From Fereydounia khargensis (lineage: Eukaryota > Basidiomycota > Ustilaginomycetes > Urocystidales > Fereydouniaceae): DNA of 64,000 nucleotides. The stretch covers positions 93,317 to 157,316 of the forward strand of contig JAOCZO010000024.1 in the NCBI GenBank assembly GCA_026413255.1, written 5' to 3'. The position numbers and the translations under genes were made by a program. This document shows, piece after piece, positions 32,174 through 40,263 of this stretch; position 1 is the stretch's first letter; each line of letters opens with the position of its first letter. The notes beneath the pieces were generated by a model. The model did not search any database. It saw nothing but the letters and a program-made list of their open reading frames with translations, and was not told where the DNA came from.

Positions 32174-34444
32174 ATGTCCCAGCCCATTCGCCTCAAGCAT
32201 CATAATCATCATCATCATCAGCACCACCATCACCACAACCACGATGAGACAAACGAGGCATCTTCCACTTCTGCAACCAAGAATGTGGTTGTCCTCGGAG
32301 GCAGCTACGGTGGTATGCACGCCGCTACCGTGCTTGCTCAGAGACTTCCACCTTCCCACCGCGTCATCTTGATCGAGCGCAACAGCCACTTTAATCATCT
32401 CTACGTCTTTCCGCGCTTCTCGGTTGTCCCTGGTCACGAGCACAAAGCCTTTATTCCTTACTCTTCCATCTTCAAGGATGCTCCACAGCGACCCAAGCGA
32501 CACGGTGGCAACCCCAACAAGGTTGGCCCAAAGTCTGGCTCAAAGCACTCAAACCAAAAGTATGCCATGGCTGCTGCTTCTCGCACCTCGAATCAGCTCC
32601 CGGCCTCTCGCAACGCACTCGAGATGGGTAGCGCCGCGTCAAGCTCCCAGCCCGGTCCCTCTTCTCTGAACGCAAAGCTGGCTGCTCCGCCCACTGTGGC
32701 AGACGTCCCCGAGGGCGCTCTCGCTACGCCAAGCTCGGAAGAGGAAGACGGCCTGGCGCCTGGCTCCCCTTCCATCTCACGCGGCCGCCTTCACGACCGC
32801 GAGGCGCGCTCTCGTGGAACCACTCGAAGTCGCGACAGTCGTAACTCGAGCCACACCACCTCCAGCAGCGTCGAAACCGAAAGCAGCGTCGATTCTGACT
32901 CGATTGGCGCCTCAACCATGGCAAGCTCGTATACAAGCAATAGCCCTCCCAAGCCACAGCAAATCAATCCTAGCACTGTGGAGAACCAACTTCCGCATGC
33001 CGCAGAGCAAGCTCGCTCGGAAGAGAAACTAGGTCGACCCGAGTTGCAGGTGACCGAACTGGCCGAGGCCATGGCTGACGGCCTTGACCTCGGCGAGGAT
33101 GCAGCTGCGGATGAGGCAGACGACTCGGATGCTGCCGAAGGTTTTGAAGAGTCTTCACCGCACGTTGTTCTTCAAGCGACAGTGACAGCTATTTCGCCAA
33201 CGCACATTACCGTCGCGCCTGCCGATGCTTCCAGCGACGTGCTCGGTCACCTTGGCAAGCGCAAGAAGAGCCTCTGGTCGATTGACAGCGTGCAGATTCC
33301 TTACACTCACCTTGTTTACGCGCTCGGCTCTCACCTCCCCGATCCTCTGCGCACCGAGGCACGCACAAAGACCGATGGTGTCAGCTGGATGCAAGAGATC
33401 CAAGAGCGTGTCAAGCGCTCTAACGAGATTGTACTCGTTGGCGGCGGTGCACTTGGCGTCGAGTTTGCTACAGACATTGCGAGTCTCTACCCGGAAAAGT
33501 CGGTGACGCTCATCCACAGTCGCAAGCAGCTCCTGCCCAACTTTGACGAGCGGGTACACACCGTTGCGTATGCCAGGCTCAAGGAGCTTGGAGTTAATGT
33601 CGTTCTTGGCGAGCGACTCGCGCTTACCGAGGGCTGTCCTCGTGGCTCGACCGTGCAAGAGCAGCAGCAAGCGGCGGCGGCCAAGCCGGAGATCTGCACA
33701 GTAGGTGACGCGAAGGGTGAGGGTGCGCAGGCGCACGCGGAAGGCATGTGTGTCGGCTCGGGTCGCAAGCTGGTCAAGACGACCGGCGGACGGTCATTCG
33801 AGTGCGACCTCCTCTTGCTGTGTACGGGTCAGCAGCCAAACTCGTCGCTGATGGCGGGACTGTCACCTAGCTCGGTGGACCCCTCTACGCGACTCATCCG
33901 CGTCGACCGATCGCTTCGTGTCGCGGTCCCAGATCCAAGGGACGCAGCACAGCAGCCATTCGATGCGCGCCCACCTTGTGGCGACTGCGACTGTTTCCTC
34001 GACAAGAAGGCCTCCTCGACCTCTGCGGAGGACGTCGAGTCTCACCAGCCCGCGTGCATCTCCAACGTGTACGCAATCGGCGACTGCGCAGACGCGTTTG
34101 GTGCGCTCAACGCAGGCTACCAGGCCTGGGCCATGGCTGAGATTGCAGTTGAAAACATTCTGCGCGACATTCGCGCCCCCGAAGCATCCGTGGACGATAT
34201 GATCACGTTCACGCCCGCCGTCAACATGCTCAAACTCTCCCTCGGTCTCGGCCAGATGGTGCTTCAGGGTGCACCAGTGACTGAGGAATCCCTTGCCAGC
34301 CTCCCCGAGCAGTCCACCGACCTCATCGACGGTCGCATCGTGGGCAAGCCCGAGATCTCCATCAAGCCCGACCCAGAGGATCTCGGCGTAGAAGGTGTCT
34401 GGACGTTCATGGCGAACGCAGACACGGCAGATATGCATGTGTAG
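32174..34444 (+). CDS. AIF/FSP1-like FAD- and NAD(P)H-binding oxidoreductase with a large insertion
   Basis: Single exon. The ATG at 32174 is the first in frame (upstream frame has only a TTG), giving 756 residues. After a His-rich N-terminus (13 His in residues 9-23), the FAD-binding fold begins with NVVVLGGSYGGMHAATVLA (about 37-55) and continues through IERNSHFNHLYVFPRFSVV and FIPYSSIFKD (to about 100). Residues about 101-328 are a Ser-rich, disordered insertion. The domain resumes at HVVLQATVTAI and THLVYALGSHLPDP. The NAD(P)H site is VLVGGGALGVEFATDIASLY (near 420), and YAIGDCADAFGALNAGYQAW (near 634) closes the FAD site. This is the AMID/AIFM2 branch, NAD(P)H:quinone-type reductases. 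Location and acceptor are unknown; no signal peptide or obvious mitochondrial presequence. Confidence 0.85.
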   Translation: MSQPIRLKHHNHHHHQHHHHHNHDETNEASSTSATKNVVVLGGSYGGMHAATVLAQRLPPSHRVILIERNSHFNHLYVFPRFSVVPGHEHKAFIPYSSIFKDAPQRPKRHGGNPNKVGPKSGSKHSNQKYAMAAASRTSNQLPASRNALEMGSAASSSQPGPSSLNAKLAAPPTVADVPEGALATPSSEEEDGLAPGSPSISRGRLHDREARSRGTTRSRDSRNSSHTTSSSVETESSVDSDSIGASTMASSYTSNSPPKPQQINPSTVENQLPHAAEQARSEEKLGRPELQVTELAEAMADGLDLGEDAAADEADDSDAAEGFEESSPHVVLQATVTAISPTHITVAPADASSDVLGHLGKRKKSLWSIDSVQIPYTHLVYALGSHLPDPLRTEARTKTDGVSWMQEIQERVKRSNEIVLVGGGALGVEFATDIASLYPEKSVTLIHSRKQLLPNFDERVHTVAYARLKELGVNVVLGERLALTEGCPRGSTVQEQQQAAAAKPEICTVGDAKGEGAQAHAEGMCVGSGRKLVKTTGGRSFECDLLLLCTGQQPNSSLMAGLSPSSVDPSTRLIRVDRSLRVAVPDPRDAAQQPFDARPPCGDCDCFLDKKASSTSAEDVESHQPACISNVYAIGDCADAFGALNAGYQAWAMAEIAVENILRDIRAPEASVDDMITFTPAVNMLKLSLGLGQMVLQGAPVTEESLASLPEQSTDLIDGRIVGKPEISIKPDPEDLGVEGVWTFMANADTADMHV

Positions 34445-34628
34445 TAGTACGAGTCTTGAATCCATATTGCATCTACATAATCTTACAAGCGAGAGAGAGT
34501 TCATGTGTGTGTGTGTTGGGGGTGGGGGCTACAAAACAGGGAAGCGGTCGAGGGGAAAGATGTGACTGACTGTACATGTGTATGGATACTTGATTATAAT
34601 ACCGGATACCGTGCCTTGGCGTCTATGT

Positions 34629-36707
34629 TTAGAGATCAGAGGAGGAAGACGAGGTCCATGCATGACGGAGACGACTTGCGGCGAGTCTAAAGTCGTTAGC
34701 TCGGTGTACACCCCAACGTGGTTTGAGGGGAGAAGAGATCTTATTGTTCTTAATCATCTCGAGTTCGAGGCTGAGCATGCGGAGGTGAGCACTGTTGCTG
34801 AGTAAGCGGTGCGAGCCTGGTGGTGGCCGACGCACGGTTTGTGTCTGCCCGATGGAGCTGGCAACCACCTTGACCATGCCATGGCGGCCACGCAGGTCAG
34901 AGCCAGACTGGTCGGAAGAGCGAGTACGCGAGGAGCTGAAGAGCCCAACTGCCTGGCTGCGTCGCCGGACTGGTGACGGCCGTCGTGGTCGACGAGCTGG
35001 TCGGTCCGAGTCAAAGTCGGCCGGGAATGGCGCGTCCACCTTGGGTCGGTGGCGGCGGAACGTCTGCAACTGCACCACAGATGACAGCTCCGTGTCCGGA
35101 TCAATTGGCTGGCCGAGACCAGAGACGTACGCAGACGGGTCCCGGTCACCTTCGATGGGTGTCGCCACGCCACGTCCCTGAATGCTTGGGTTGCGCCGTG
35201 CCGAAAGACCAGGCAAGATGGCTGGCAGGCGCACGAGACTGCGCCAGCTCGAGGGAAGGTAGTTCTGGCGCACATCGTCGAGGTCACTGATGATCCAGGA
35301 CAGCTTGCCACCGCCACTGCTGCTGCCACGATTGGAGCGTGGGGGGCTGTCGGCGGTGGCTGTCTCGGGAGAGAATTCGACCGCATCAACATGGATCATG
35401 TCCTCGATGCTGGTGGCCGACAGACTCAGAAGTGGATCCGCATCGGATGACACGGGGACTGCAATGATCGGTCGACACGCGCCCGCCTTGGGGTCACGGG
35501 TATCTGGGATGATGGTGTGTGACTTGGCGCGGCGAATGATTTCGCTCGAGCTGCGACTGCTGCTGCGGCTGCGGCTGCTGGTGCTTGCGGTGCTGCAGCA
35601 GCTGGAAAGAGTCATGGCATCCAGGTCCGAGGGACAGTCGCTCGGCTCGCTAGAGGCAGATGGCCTTCTCGAACGACGGTTAAGCTCCCGTCCACCTCGT
35701 TCTGAACTTTGCTGCTGTCGTTCCTGCTGCTCCTCAGACGCAAGGAGGATACGAAGGCCTCGGCGGCGGCCGCGCTCAACGCTGGACCACCTTCTTGCGC
35801 GAGTCCTTCCCTGATGCGAGGCGTAGAGGGTATCGTCGTCGTCAAAATCGGAGGAGGAGGAGACACCACCGTCGTCGTCCTGATCGTCCCCGGCAAACAG
35901 TGCCTGCTCTGTGGGAGAGCGACTAAGACTAGCGTTGGCACGACGTTCATGTTCACGCGATCGCGTGCGTGGACGTCGGATCGTTTCGTCTTCGCTTCCA
36001 CTGAGGACAATGGCACTTGTGCAGCGTCGGTCCCAGCTATGGCTCGGGTTGACGTTGGTGCTCCGCCCGCGGCTGGCCTGATACAGGGAGGGGAGACACT
36101 TGGCTGCTGCTGGGGTGCTGAGAGAGGCTGAGGCAACGGTTGGCTGACCAAGCATGGATAGATAGGGCGTCGCGATGCTCGTGGATGGCTTGGTGGATAG
36201 AGTGGTACGGAGCTGCACGGGCGCCGGAACTGGTGCAGGCGAGCAAGAAGGCGACGGGCAAGGTGACGGCGAGGGCGAAGGGGAGGGTGAGGATGATGGA
36301 GAGGACGAGGCAGAGTAGCTCTGACTGAGATCGTGCTTGGTGATACTCCTGCCCCTTGCCCTCAGCTTGTTGCGGCCCCTCTTGTCGTGTTTGCGTGCTA
36401 GGTGAGCGTGGCCGGCATCTGCGGCTGTGTGCTGCTTGCGACTGTGCATTGAGGCATTTGAGGAGCGCTGAACCTGAGCAAGAACGGGGTCTGTAGTTTC
36501 CGCAGTGACGGAGAGACGGGGAGTAAAGTTGCGTGCGGCTGCAAAGTGGTGAGGGTCGAGTGCTCTCGCCTTGCCCTTGGCCGAGCCGATGCTGGGCTGC
36601 TGTCGGGCCAAGTGAGGGTGTGAATGAGACGAAGAGTGGGTGGACGAGGCAGACGAGGAGGCGAAATAGGAATTTGTATAGGGATGAGAGGGCATCATCG
36701 CTTGCAT
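34629..36707 (-). CDS. Orphan Ser/Arg-rich protein
   Basis: A single open frame of 692 residues that I do not recognise. It is dominated by Ser, Pro, Arg and His runs: Ser-rich N-terminus, a PSPSPSPSPCPSPS stretch (about residues 145-160), an acidic patch DDQDDDGG, and further Ser-rich blocks. The last 55 residues are less simple and look foldable: LRMLSLELEMIKNNKISS then PLKPRWGVHRANDFRLAASR. A basic cluster (KHDKRGRNKLRARGRSIT, about 105-125) could be a nuclear signal. Its length without stops in a biased composition argues for a real gene, but low complexity lowers confidence. It is tail to tail with the AIF-like gene (184 bp). No function can be given. Confidence 0.55.
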   Translation of the reverse strand: MQAMMPSHPYTNSYFASSSASSTHSSSHSHPHLARQQPSIGSAKGKARALDPHHFAAARNFTPRLSVTAETTDPVLAQVQRSSNASMHSRKQHTAADAGHAHLARKHDKRGRNKLRARGRSITKHDLSQSYSASSSPSSSPSPSPSPSPCPSPSCSPAPVPAPVQLRTTLSTKPSTSIATPYLSMLGQPTVASASLSTPAAAKCLPSLYQASRGRSTNVNPSHSWDRRCTSAIVLSGSEDETIRRPRTRSREHERRANASLSRSPTEQALFAGDDQDDDGGVSSSSDFDDDDTLYASHQGRTRARRWSSVERGRRRGLRILLASEEQQERQQQSSERGGRELNRRSRRPSASSEPSDCPSDLDAMTLSSCCSTASTSSRSRSSSRSSSEIIRRAKSHTIIPDTRDPKAGACRPIIAVPVSSDADPLLSLSATSIEDMIHVDAVEFSPETATADSPPRSNRGSSSGGGKLSWIISDLDDVRQNYLPSSWRSLVRLPAILPGLSARRNPSIQGRGVATPIEGDRDPSAYVSGLGQPIDPDTELSSVVQLQTFRRHRPKVDAPFPADFDSDRPARRPRRPSPVRRRSQAVGLFSSSRTRSSDQSGSDLRGRHGMVKVVASSIGQTQTVRRPPPGSHRLLSNSAHLRMLSLELEMIKNNKISSPLKPRWGVHRANDFRLAASRLRHAWTSSSSSDL

Positions 36708-37966
36708 TCAGGCTGGCTCAGCTTAGAGAAGGTGCGGTATGTAGAACGGGCGGGCCATGAGTGTCGAGCTGCCTAGGAACACGGATTCCCGACCGAAGAG
36801 AAAGAGCGATGCGATGTGAGGCGTGCAGGTTGGTGGTGAGTATAAGTTGGGTGAACTCCTAGTGATGACGAGTAAGAGAGAGATGTGGGGAAGTGAGAGA
36901 GGTTATGGGATGGAACAGGGTTGAGGGGGAGCAGTGGGCTCAGCTTAGTCGGATGGCTGTTGGCTGGTTGCTTGGTTGGTATGGGAGAGACCAAAAGCAA
37001 AGACCAGTTTACTGTACCAGTTTGGCAGCCAAGACAAAGGCTGAAGGGCAAGACAAGGCATGGTCACCCGTCTGCCGTCTGCCGTCTGCCGTCTGCCGTC
37101 TGCCTCTATCCTCTCTGCCTGAACAACAAATTGGACGCCGCTGAATGGTTCCCAAGTTTCGCGGACTTGAGCCTCAACTTTGGTGTGGGCCGTGAGCCTT
37201 AAGCCGTGAGCCATGAGTCGTGAACCGTGGAGCCGCAAATCAACCTCTGCCCATATGCCCAAAGCCAATTCGGGCATGAACGGAGAGCGACACGCGTGAC
37301 ACACTACGCACTGCATTGCTCCTGCTTCTGCTCTTGCTCTTGCTCTTGCCACGCACTGCACTGATCAAAGACCAAGATCAGTCCGATAAAGCAAGCGATG
37401 CGGGCCCTTTCACCCTTATTTTTCAACCGTAGACAGGCGATTCAAAAAAAAAAAAAAAAAAAAAAAGAAAACCCTCGCATTCAGCCTAAAAAATTGAAGA
37501 CCCTCGCGGACTGGCAGGGCCAGGGAAGAGAGGAGGGGCGAAGAGCCAGAGAGGCGGCACACTGCCGGCATACCCGCACGGCCAACCCAACCCATCACCC
37601 ACCCCCTCTTGTTTTCTGCCAGGCGCCTCAGGTACTGTACTGCACTGTATTGTAGTGACAGGCCCAACATTGTCATTGGCCGGCGTAGCAACCTCCGGAA
37701 CCGAGGTCCCAAATCCAGTGCCAAGCGCTGCCGCTGCGGCTGCCACTGCCGCTGTCGCCACAGCTCTGACACTGCCTCCTGCACCCTCCTCCCCAACCCT
37801 CTCTCACGCCTCACGCAGACAAGTGACACTCTATTTCGGCGCACATTAGAGTTAAAATTAGACGGCGCGCGCAGTGCAAACATGTCAACCTGATGAAAGA
37901 AAGACATGAAATCGAAAACGAATGGGAAAAAAAAAGGAGAAACAAGCTCATCGCCACCTTACAAGC
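36708..37966. other. Spacer rich in simple repeats
   Basis: No gene seen in 1.26 kb. It contains (CCGTCTG)5 at 37068-37102, a degenerate run of GCCGTGAGCC units at about 37187-37230, a pure A tract of about 22 at 37445-37466, a TACTGTACTGCACTGTATTG motif near 37633-37652, and C/G-rich GCCGCTGC runs around 37725-37760. Confidence 0.5.
37068..37102. repeat. (CCGTCTG)5 minisatellite
   Basis: Five perfect copies of a 7-bp unit with no spacers, so not a CRISPR-type array. It lies in the spacer upstream of the orphan Ser-rich gene. Confidence 0.9.
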
Positions 37967-39175
37967 TCACAGGCCATTCGAAGAGATGTAATCCAGGATA
38001 GCCTCGGCGACGGCTGGCTGACTGTAGTGTGCCGAGATTCCATGTCCTGTCGCTTCCGCGATGTATGAAGTAAAGTTGACGGCTTGGGGGTAGAGCGTCT
38101 TGACTCCGGAGGGTATATCCTGGCCATCGGGACCAGCCCAGCAGTTGGAAGTGCAGAAGATAAAGTCCTTGGCGCCGTTGACAACCTGGACGGGCTTGTT
38201 GAATCCATCAGCGGGTCCGCCGACCAGTGCGATCGAGGTGAGTGAGCCCAGAGTGACTGGCTGTTCCGTCTGGCGAGCGAGGTCGAAAGCACCCTGGGCA
38301 TAGTAGGGAGGGTAGAAGAAGCACACAATGTCGGCAGCTTCCGAACCCGTGGCGAGCCAAGTGTCGGGCTTGTTCTTGAGGTGAGGCAGAACCTTGTTGG
38401 CGATCGAATAGGTGCCCGCCAGCAGGTAGCCAGGCAGGTTGGTCGAGTTGGTCGTAAAGCCAGTCAGCACAACACCGTCAAGCAGCTCGGGCGACTGCGA
38501 GCTGACCGCCTGTGTCTGAACTGAACCGTACGAGTGGCCCACACCGACGACGCGCTCGTGCTTGCGTCCACCGACCTGGCTCGTGTTGCGCAGCTTCTTG
38601 AGCACCTCAGTCAGAATAGCCACCTCGGTAGGCGCCTGCGTCTCGTCAAAGCCATTCTTGGGCGTCTGCGACTTGCCCGTTCCCAGGCGGTCGTAGCGGA
38701 AGGTCGAGTAGCCGTACGATGCGGCATGCTTGACAAAACTGTACTCGGGCGCGTAGCCAAAGTCCCAGTAGCTAGCGTCAAAGCCGATGCCGTGCACAAG
38801 GTTGATCAGCGCACTTCCCTCCTTTGCACCCTGGCGCGGCTGGCAGTAATAGCCATGGATGCGGTACGTCTTTTCATTTTGGAACTTGTCGCCCTTGAGG
38901 TGCGCTTCGGTCCAGTTGGTCTGCGCCGTGCTGAACTCGACAAGCTGGGCCGAGACGTACGACTGGTTGTTGTAGTACTGCTCAACGTCCGTAAACCTGC
39001 TGTTTGTAGCATTGATCTGCACACGAATGTCGAGCTCCTCACAGCGCGCGTTGTTCAGTCCGTACGGACCAACCTGCGAGGAAGCGGACGAGTCCTGTCT
39101 CGAATCGATACGGACCGATGCAGCATTGGCGAGCGTGAGCGCTGATAGTGCAAGCGGAAGCAATTGGCTGAACAT
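37967..39175 (-). CDS. Secreted alpha/beta-hydrolase
   Basis: Single exon, 402 residues. It starts with a signal peptide (MFSQLLPLALSALTLANAAS). The fold signals are NLVHGIGFDASYWDFGY (oxyanion-hole region, about residues 125-141), FRYDRLGTGKS (about 159-169), the nucleophile elbow GVGHSYGSVQ with Ser215, a likely acid Asp337 in VNGAKDFIFC, and His378 in ATGHGISAHYS, so the catalytic triad appears intact. Six or more N-glycosylation sequons (for example NATN, NQS, NWT, NTS, NST) support secretion. It probably hydrolyses an ester or amide outside the cell; the substrate cannot be named. No neighbours suggest a pathway. Confidence 0.88.
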   Translation of the reverse strand: MFSQLLPLALSALTLANAASVRIDSRQDSSASSQVGPYGLNNARCEELDIRVQINATNSRFTDVEQYYNNQSYVSAQLVEFSTAQTNWTEAHLKGDKFQNEKTYRIHGYYCQPRQGAKEGSALINLVHGIGFDASYWDFGYAPEYSFVKHAASYGYSTFRYDRLGTGKSQTPKNGFDETQAPTEVAILTEVLKKLRNTSQVGGRKHERVVGVGHSYGSVQTQAVSSQSPELLDGVVLTGFTTNSTNLPGYLLAGTYSIANKVLPHLKNKPDTWLATGSEAADIVCFFYPPYYAQGAFDLARQTEQPVTLGSLTSIALVGGPADGFNKPVQVVNGAKDFIFCTSNCWAGPDGQDIPSGVKTLYPQAVNFTSYIAEATGHGISAHYSQPAVAEAILDYISSNGL

Positions 39176-39555
39176 GTTGGATGGAGATAGGCGAAAATAC
39201 GCAAATCAAGGAACGCTCGGTTTTTATGGGGTTCCTGATGGCTTTACATCTCCTTCTAGAAGGGAAGGGAGAACACTGTAGAAAGGGTGCTCCCAGGCAA
39301 TGATGATGCAGTTCTGCGCAGTCATGTAACACCAAGGTGGGAAAGGCCGTGAATCACCGACGATTCGTGATTCATGCTTGCGATGGGTAGCGAAGTGGAC
39401 AAATAGGGACCGCTACCATGAGTGTTCAGTAAACAGCTGCAACTGCTGCTGCACGGTGGATCGCGAGAGAGTTACGGGGTGCGGCAGGGGAAAGCTGATC
39501 ATGTCATGTCATTTTTCGGGCCTCCCTCCACTTCCTTGTCAGCTGCTGAGCCCTT

Positions 39556-39590
39556 GTCAGTCGGTCAGTCGGTCAGTCGGTCAGTCGGTC
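39556..39590. repeat. (GTCAGTCG)4 tandem repeat
   Basis: Four perfect 8-bp units plus a partial, in the spacer upstream of the secreted hydrolase. Confidence 0.9.
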
Positions 39591-40131
39591 TGGTTGCCTG
39601 TCGCGTCGCCTCACCCATCGCTTAACTGACAGTGGACCAGGCTAGGCGTGCGTGCGTGGGATGCGGGAAGCCAGCAAGAAAAAGGCCTTTCCTCCGTCCG
39701 CCCCTTGCATGCCGTTGGATGAATCAGGTAGCGACTAATTACCGTAGTTCTTCTCGCTCCATTATTCACCACCCTCCCTCCACCTTGGACACGTCCGCTG
39801 CAAATCGCGACTCGTTTGTATGCCCGCTGTGGGTGCCGTGCTGTGCGGTGTTACGCACAGCGGGTTCACCAACCCATCTCTTTTCTTTTTCCCCGTTCTG
39901 CAAGTGACCTTCCTAGCGCCTAGGCAATCGCCGCTATGGTGTAGCAAGGTGCTTACTAGTGGCCGCTGCCTACATCATTTCAAGCTCGCATTGTACAGTA
40001 CAGTATTGCTGTGACGCAAACGAGTCTCGGCACAGTCAATTCTACCTGGTATCATTATATCGTACAAGCTCAACTGCGTTGACTGACTATTGTACAAGTG
40101 CTCACTGGCCGCACAACGGAAGGATCCGACC

Positions 40132-40165
40132 GTACAGTGCTGTACCGTACTGTACAGTACTGTAG
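40132..40165. repeat. Palindromic TACAGTACTGTA array
   Basis: GTACAGTGCTGTACCGTACT followed by GTACAGTACTGTAGG, a mixture of perfect and one-mismatch palindromes 100 bp beyond the BDP1 stop codon. Confidence 0.8.
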
Positions 40166-40263
40166 GTGCGCTTCGAGAACGTGCCTGTCAGGACGTCATG
40201 GCCCCGAAACCTTCAAGTCGATCCGGGATCTACTTTGATGCGAGCGGAAATACTGTACAGTAA

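Larger units (their letters stand above)
39176..40263. other. Spacer with octamer repeat and palindromic motifs
   Basis: About 1.09 kb without a credible gene. It includes GTGAATCACCGACGATTCGT-type short inverted repeats at about 39349-39375, (GTCAGTCG)4 at 39556-39590, and TACAG/TACTG motifs at 39991-40008, 40132-40165 and 40252-40264, the last abutting the BDP1 stop codon. Confidence 0.5.

Noticed and set aside
37068-37102. CRISPR-like array
   Set aside because: Units are 7 bp with no spacers: a simple minisatellite. The same applies to the repeats at 39556-39590 and 43556-43588.
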